9,472 nt of DNA, taken from positions 1-9,472 of the forward strand of contig DOZZ01000055.1 of NCBI GenBank assembly GCA_003517725.1, written 5' to 3'. The stretch comes from Bryobacterales bacterium (lineage in GTDB: Bacteria; Acidobacteriota; Terriglobia; Bryobacterales; Bryobacteraceae). A program made the position numbers and the translations under genes. Of this stretch, positions 6,585 through 9,472 are shown piece by piece. The notes under the pieces are model-generated. The model searched no databases, had not been told where the DNA came from, and saw only the letters and a list, made by a program, of their open reading frames with translations. Numbering within the stretch: the stretch's first letter is position 1; every line of letters starts with the position of its first letter.

Positions 6585-6607
6585 CGGGTCTGCTCAATAT
6601 TTCTAAG

Positions 6608-7018
6608 TTACTTTTTCTGGCGGCTGACTTTTACTACGCCCACGATGTCGCCGGTGTCCACCGTGGCCTTCATCTCGCCCTGCATCTGGTCGCCCTGGCG
6701 CGTCAGAACAAACTTGATGGGGCCGTTGACGTCGGCGTTGGTGGCTTCGAAGTAAAGCTTGTCGCCTTCGAGGCGCGCGTTCTGAATTGGCGATACTTCG
6801 GCCTCGCCTTCGCGCCCGATCTTGCCGGAGATCGCCGTATCGTTGTGGGTCAGCGACATCTTCACATTGGTGCTGATCACGGCGCCGCTATCGGAGTCGT
6901 GCACATCGATCGTGCCGCTCCAATCGCCGGTCAGGTTTGCCGCCGGGTCGGCGGCCCACAGCGTCAGGGCCAGCGATGCCGCACCCGCGCAGAATAAGAC
7001 CAAAAAAATCTTCCGCAT
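6608..7018 (-). CDS. Small exported beta-rich protein of unknown function
   Basis: The product is 136 residues. Residues 1-23 (MRKIFLVLFCAGAASLALTL plus WAA) form a signal peptide with cleavage near WAA-D. The mature part alternates short polar/hydrophobic strands: LTGDWSGTIDV, VKMSLTHNDTAISGKIG, IQNARLEGDKLYFEA, IKFVLTRQGDQMQGEMKA and IVGVVKVSR. This pattern suggests a small beta-barrel or lipocalin-like fold. The GxWxG opening followed by isGki and GDkLyFea segments recalls small secreted domains common in Acidobacteriota. No catalytic residues are recognised. ATG 7018 is chosen because it starts the signal peptide and has GGGGA 5 bases upstream, with a GGAGG further away (13 bases). The longer frame back to 7123 would overlap the glnD 3' end and lacks signal character. 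It lies 46 bases downstream of glnD on the same strand, so read-through is possible. Confidence 0.78.
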   Translation of the reverse strand: MRKIFLVLFCAGAASLALTLWAADPAANLTGDWSGTIDVHDSDSGAVISTNVKMSLTHNDTAISGKIGREGEAEVSPIQNARLEGDKLYFEATNADVNGPIKFVLTRQGDQMQGEMKATVDTGDIVGVVKVSRQKK

Positions 7019-7023
7019 AAAAA

Positions 7024-7036
7024 TCCCCGTGCCTCC
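7024..7036 (-). promoter_or_regulatory. Tandem purine-rich sites before the small exported gene
   Basis: On the minus strand GGAGG (plus 7032-7036) is followed by GGGGA (plus 7024-7028). They lie 13 and 5 bases before ATG 7018 respectively. The nearer is better placed for initiation; the farther is the better anti-SD match but unusually distant. Together they decide the start at 7018 rather than upstream. Confidence 0.5.
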
Positions 7037-7064
7037 AGATGACTGCGTAACGTTAGTGACCATT

Positions 7065-9314
7065 TTAACCGCCTTCGGGCGCGGCGCTTTGACGCAACCT
7101 GGCGGCCAGCGCCGCGGCGTCATCGTCGCTCAAAAGGGCGCCATCGCGAGTCACGTAGAACACGTCCATCGCGCGGTGTGCCTGCGTATCGATCAGCGCC
7201 ACCTCCAGGTTGCACTGCTCGCGCGAAATACACGCGGCCAGGTCGTACAGCAGTCCGGGCCGGTCGTCCGCCACCACCTCGAAGAGCGTCGCGCGCTCCG
7301 AGGCCTGGTTGTTGAAGCTGACGGCCGGCTGGGTCTGCGCGCTGCGTGCGCGCAGCTTCGGATTAGGGCGGCTGCGCAGCAGGTCCCGCACCTTCTTGCG
7401 TTCGAGCGCGACGTCCACCAGCAGCGTCTTCAGACGCTCGATCTCGCTGGGGTTCAACTCCAGGGTGCGCAGGGGATCGGCCACCGATATGGTGTCGAGC
7501 GAACTGCCGCTCGGCGCGGTGAAGGCCTCGGCCTTCAAAATATTCAGCCCGAAGCTCGAAACCGTTCCGGCCAGGTCGGCGAACAGGAATGCGCGATCGT
7601 GGGTCGCCATGGTGATCTGGTAGACCGGCCCCTGGCGCGCGACTTCGACGGCCGCGCCACGTTCGCGGCTGCGCTCGATCAGCCTGGCGTGCGCCGCCAC
7701 CTCGGCTTCGGTGTGGGTGCGTGTGTAGCGCGCGGGCACGGGTTCGGCCGCCAGTTCGCGCGTCAGCTCCTGGTAAGCCGCCACGTAGAGCTGCCACAGC
7801 AAGCCCGCGCGCCACGGCGTCATGGCTCCGGGATGCACGCTGCTGACGTCGCAATAGGTCAGCAGCGTCAGCAGGCGCAGGCGCTCGACGGTGCCGATGT
7901 TCCTTGCCACCTGGCGTGCCGTCGCGACGTCCGACAGGTCGCGCGAGGTCATCACCGAGGACAGTTCCAGATGATTGCGAATCAGAAAGCCGACCGTATC
8001 GAGCTCCGCCGCGGGCATGCCGCCGCGAGTCCACGCGTCTCCCGCCAGCAGCGCCGAGGACTCTGAATGGCCGCCCTCGCCGCCCTTGCCCGCATCGTGG
8101 AACAGCAGCGCCGCCAGCAGCGCCGCGCGGCTGCCGATCTCGAGCGTGAGCGAAGCGAACGGCTGCTCGCGCACATGCACGGCGGTGTCGATGGTCACCA
8201 GCGTGTGCTCGTCGACGGTGTAGCGATGGTAGAAGTCGCGCACCACCATGCCATTCATCGCCAGCAGCTCGGGAAAAGCACGTTCCAGCAGGCCCGTGGT
8301 ATGCATGGCGCGGATCGCGACGTTGGCGTGCGGGGCATCGAAGATCTCGCGCCACTGCTCCCAGCGCGGGGCGAAATCGGTTACTTCGGCCAGGCGGTCC
8401 TCTAAATCCGGCGCCAGCGGCAGGCCGTGCCTTGCGATGAACTGGAACAGGCTCGTTGCCAGAGCCGGGGTGAGCCCCGGGGCGCGCAGAAACACCTGCC
8501 CCCGGACCACCGAGAAGTCGGTGTTCGACAGCCGCGAAGTCCGGCTGCGGAACTGCGCCAGCAAACTGCTGCCGCGCGTTTCGGCGGCGTCCACCACGCG
8601 CAGGCAGGCGCGCTGGATAGTACGCGCCGCTCGGAAGTAGTCCCGCATCAGCTCGGCTGGGTCGCGTTCGCCGGCCAGGGCATCCTGCATGGCGAAAGTC
8701 AGTGTGTTCTGGTCGCGCCGGGCCTCGCGGTGCAGCCCGCAACGCAGCCTCGCGAGCACCGCGAACTCCTCGCCTAGCTCCGGCCTGCCGGTCAGCCAGC
8801 GCACCACGTGCAGATCGCGCAGGCCCCCGGGCGCGTCTTTCAGATCGGGTTCCAGATGAAAGATGGTGTTCTGGAACTGCTGGTGGCGGCGCCGCGTGAG
8901 GGCGGCCAGATGCGGCGCGATTCTATCGGGCGGCGGCGTGCGCAGCTGCGCGTCGAGGGCGGCCTCGCCCGTCAGCAGGCGGCGGTCCAGCGCGCTGACG
9001 GAAAACTCCACGTTGTGCGTTTCCAGGTTGGCGCAGTCGTCGCGCGTGCGCACCGACTGCCGCACCTGCAGCCCCGCGTCCCACAGCGCGCGCAGAAACA
9101 CCGCGATGGGCTCCGCTATCTTCTGCCGCGTGCTTTCGTTATGGGTGACGATCAACAGGTCGCAATCGGAATCAGGGAACATCTCGCGCCGTCCATAGCC
9201 GCCGACGGCATACAGCGCAACACCGGGCAGCGGCACGAATCGCGACAGCACCAGCGCGTCCACTTCCTCCGAACGCGCGGCCAGATCGCAGGGCAGGGCA
9301 GGGGGTGAGAGCAT
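7065..9314 (-). CDS. glnD: GlnD: PII uridylyltransferase / uridylyl-removing enzyme, short N-terminus
   Basis: GlnD senses glutamine and adds or removes UMP on PII signalling proteins, setting nitrogen assimilation. The product is 749 residues. Domains in order: nucleotidyltransferase motif GGYGRREMFPDSDCDLL (about 38-54) with Asp50 and Asp52 as the metal-binding SDxD pair; the GlnD helical segment EPDLKDAPGGLRDLH (155-169); an HD hydrolase domain with YTVDEH (His370), FHDAGKG (His406-Asp407), GGHS (His416) and NH (His448); and two C-terminal ACT domains (about 562-640 and 675-742, the second with DDRPGLLYDLA). Both active sites look intact. E. coli GlnD is 890 residues; the shortfall includes the N-terminus, where only 37 residues precede the GGYGR motif. 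ATG 9314 has AGGA 7 bases upstream. TTG 9338 would add eight residues. No PII gene is adjacent in the window. It diverges from the tRNA gene. Confidence 0.93.
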   Translation of the reverse strand: MLSPPALPCDLAARSEEVDALVLSRFVPLPGVALYAVGGYGRREMFPDSDCDLLIVTHNESTRQKIAEPIAVFLRALWDAGLQVRQSVRTRDDCANLETHNVEFSVSALDRRLLTGEAALDAQLRTPPPDRIAPHLAALTRRRHQQFQNTIFHLEPDLKDAPGGLRDLHVVRWLTGRPELGEEFAVLARLRCGLHREARRDQNTLTFAMQDALAGERDPAELMRDYFRAARTIQRACLRVVDAAETRGSSLLAQFRSRTSRLSNTDFSVVRGQVFLRAPGLTPALATSLFQFIARHGLPLAPDLEDRLAEVTDFAPRWEQWREIFDAPHANVAIRAMHTTGLLERAFPELLAMNGMVVRDFYHRYTVDEHTLVTIDTAVHVREQPFASLTLEIGSRAALLAALLFHDAGKGGEGGHSESSALLAGDAWTRGGMPAAELDTVGFLIRNHLELSSVMTSRDLSDVATARQVARNIGTVERLRLLTLLTYCDVSSVHPGAMTPWRAGLLWQLYVAAYQELTRELAAEPVPARYTRTHTEAEVAAHARLIERSRERGAAVEVARQGPVYQITMATHDRAFLFADLAGTVSSFGLNILKAEAFTAPSGSSLDTISVADPLRTLELNPSEIERLKTLLVDVALERKKVRDLLRSRPNPKLRARSAQTQPAVSFNNQASERATLFEVVADDRPGLLYDLAACISREQCNLEVALIDTQAHRAMDVFYVTRDGALLSDDDAAALAARLRQSAAPEGG

Positions 9315-9321
9315 GGGCCTA

Positions 9322-9325
9322 TCCT
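9322..9325 (-). promoter_or_regulatory. Shine-Dalgarno deciding the glnD start
   Basis: The minus strand reads AGGA, 7 bases before ATG 9314. This favours that start over the in-frame TTG at 9338, whose upstream purine run is farther away. Confidence 0.5.
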
Positions 9326-9375
9326 GCAAGGCTACCAATGAAAGGGGCGCCTTTTGCTAAACTCGGAGGACGTAG

Positions 9376-9451
9376 GCCGGCGTAGCTCAGCAGGTAGAGC
9401 ATCTGATTTGTAATCAGAGGGTCGCAGGTTCGATTCCTGTCGCCGGCTCCA
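9376..9451 (+). tRNA. tRNA-Thr (anticodon UGU), CCA encoded
   Basis: A complete cloverleaf is visible. The acceptor stem is GCCGGCG (9376-9382) with CGCCGGC (9441-9447). The D arm is GCTC/GAGC (9385-9388, 9397-9400). The anticodon arm is TCTGA/TCAGA around loop TTTGTAA, with anticodon TGT at 9409-9411. A 5-base variable region follows. The T arm is GCAGG/CCTGT with loop TTCGATT and one G-T pair. Discriminator T9448 is followed by encoded CCA (9449-9451). The anticodon UGU reads ACA and, by wobble, other ACN threonine codons. A TAAACT at 9358-9363 could be the -10 of its promoter, though no good -35 is seen. It is divergent from glnD. The last 21 bases of the window show nothing recognisable. 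Confidence 0.97.
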
Positions 9452-9472
9452 AACAATCCACGACAGATCAGT

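Noticed and set aside
7019..7123. N-terminal extension of the small exported protein to 7123
   Set aside because: The extra 35 residues overlap the glnD end and are not signal-like. ATG 7018 begins a typical signal peptide with a nearby ribosome binding site.
6822..8066. A 414-codon open frame on the plus strand, antisense to glnD and the small exported gene
   Set aside because: Its composition is dominated by His, Arg, Gln and Gly, typical of antisense shadow frames. It crosses two real genes and their spacer and has no recognisable domain.
7363..8742. A 459-codon open frame on the minus strand in a second frame within glnD
   Set aside because: It is rich in Arg, Ala, Gly and Pro with no family motifs, as expected from a shifted frame of a GC-rich gene. 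The glnD frame carries every catalytic and ACT motif.
1..9472. CRISPR arrays, insertion sequences, prophage, toxin-antitoxin or defence genes
   Set aside because: No direct-repeat array, terminal inverted repeats, transposase motifs or small toxin-antitoxin pairs were seen. The tRNA gene at the right edge has no integrase or repeated 3' end within the window.

Overview
The window is GC-rich chromosomal DNA with tightly packed housekeeping and cell-envelope genes. It has no transposase, integrase, phage, CRISPR or plasmid signature. Gene style suggests Acidobacteriota, perhaps a Bryobacter/Solibacter-like lineage. The clues are several small exported beta-rich or glycine-zipper proteins, exported TPR proteins including a TolB/FlgO-like plus TPR fusion, and an ATP-grasp-like orphan. 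That placement is an inference from protein style, not from a marker gene.

Layout, left to right. (1) The 3' end of rmuC (+) runs in from the left edge. It converges with, and overlaps by 69 bases, a minus-strand ATP-grasp-like gene (385-1737). (2) A roughly 200-base divergent spacer carries a good sigma70-type promoter at 1804-1831 and a leader with a T9 tract and a hairpin. These lead into a small exported arginine-rich glycine-zipper protein (1939-2271, +), which ends in a clear rho-independent terminator. (3) A 680-residue exported TPR protein (2306-4348, -) lies tail-to-tail with it. This gene is divergent from miaA (4424-5359, +), which is followed after 10 bases by an exported TolB/FlgO-like plus TPR protein (5370-6539, +). 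(4) On the minus strand, glnD (7065-9314) is followed by a small exported beta-rich protein (6608-7018). A tRNA-Thr(UGU) gene with encoded CCA (9376-9451, +) diverges from glnD at the right edge.

The genes do not form one pathway. They cover DNA maintenance (RmuC), tRNA modification (MiaA), nitrogen-status signalling (GlnD), a tRNA, and four exported proteins. One recognisable pairing is miaA with the downstream TPR gene, which probably share a transcript. The other is glnD with the small exported gene behind it.

I found no convincing undescribed multi-gene system. The observations most worth a second look are: the codon-register antisense overlap of rmuC with the ATP-grasp-like gene; the absence of the usual glycine-rich loop in that ATP-grasp-like protein; the promoter-proximal T9 tract and hairpin before the glycine-zipper gene; the inverted repeat abutting the Shine-Dalgarno of the large TPR gene; and the shortened N-terminus of GlnD. 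No stretch longer than about 300 bases lacks a gene.
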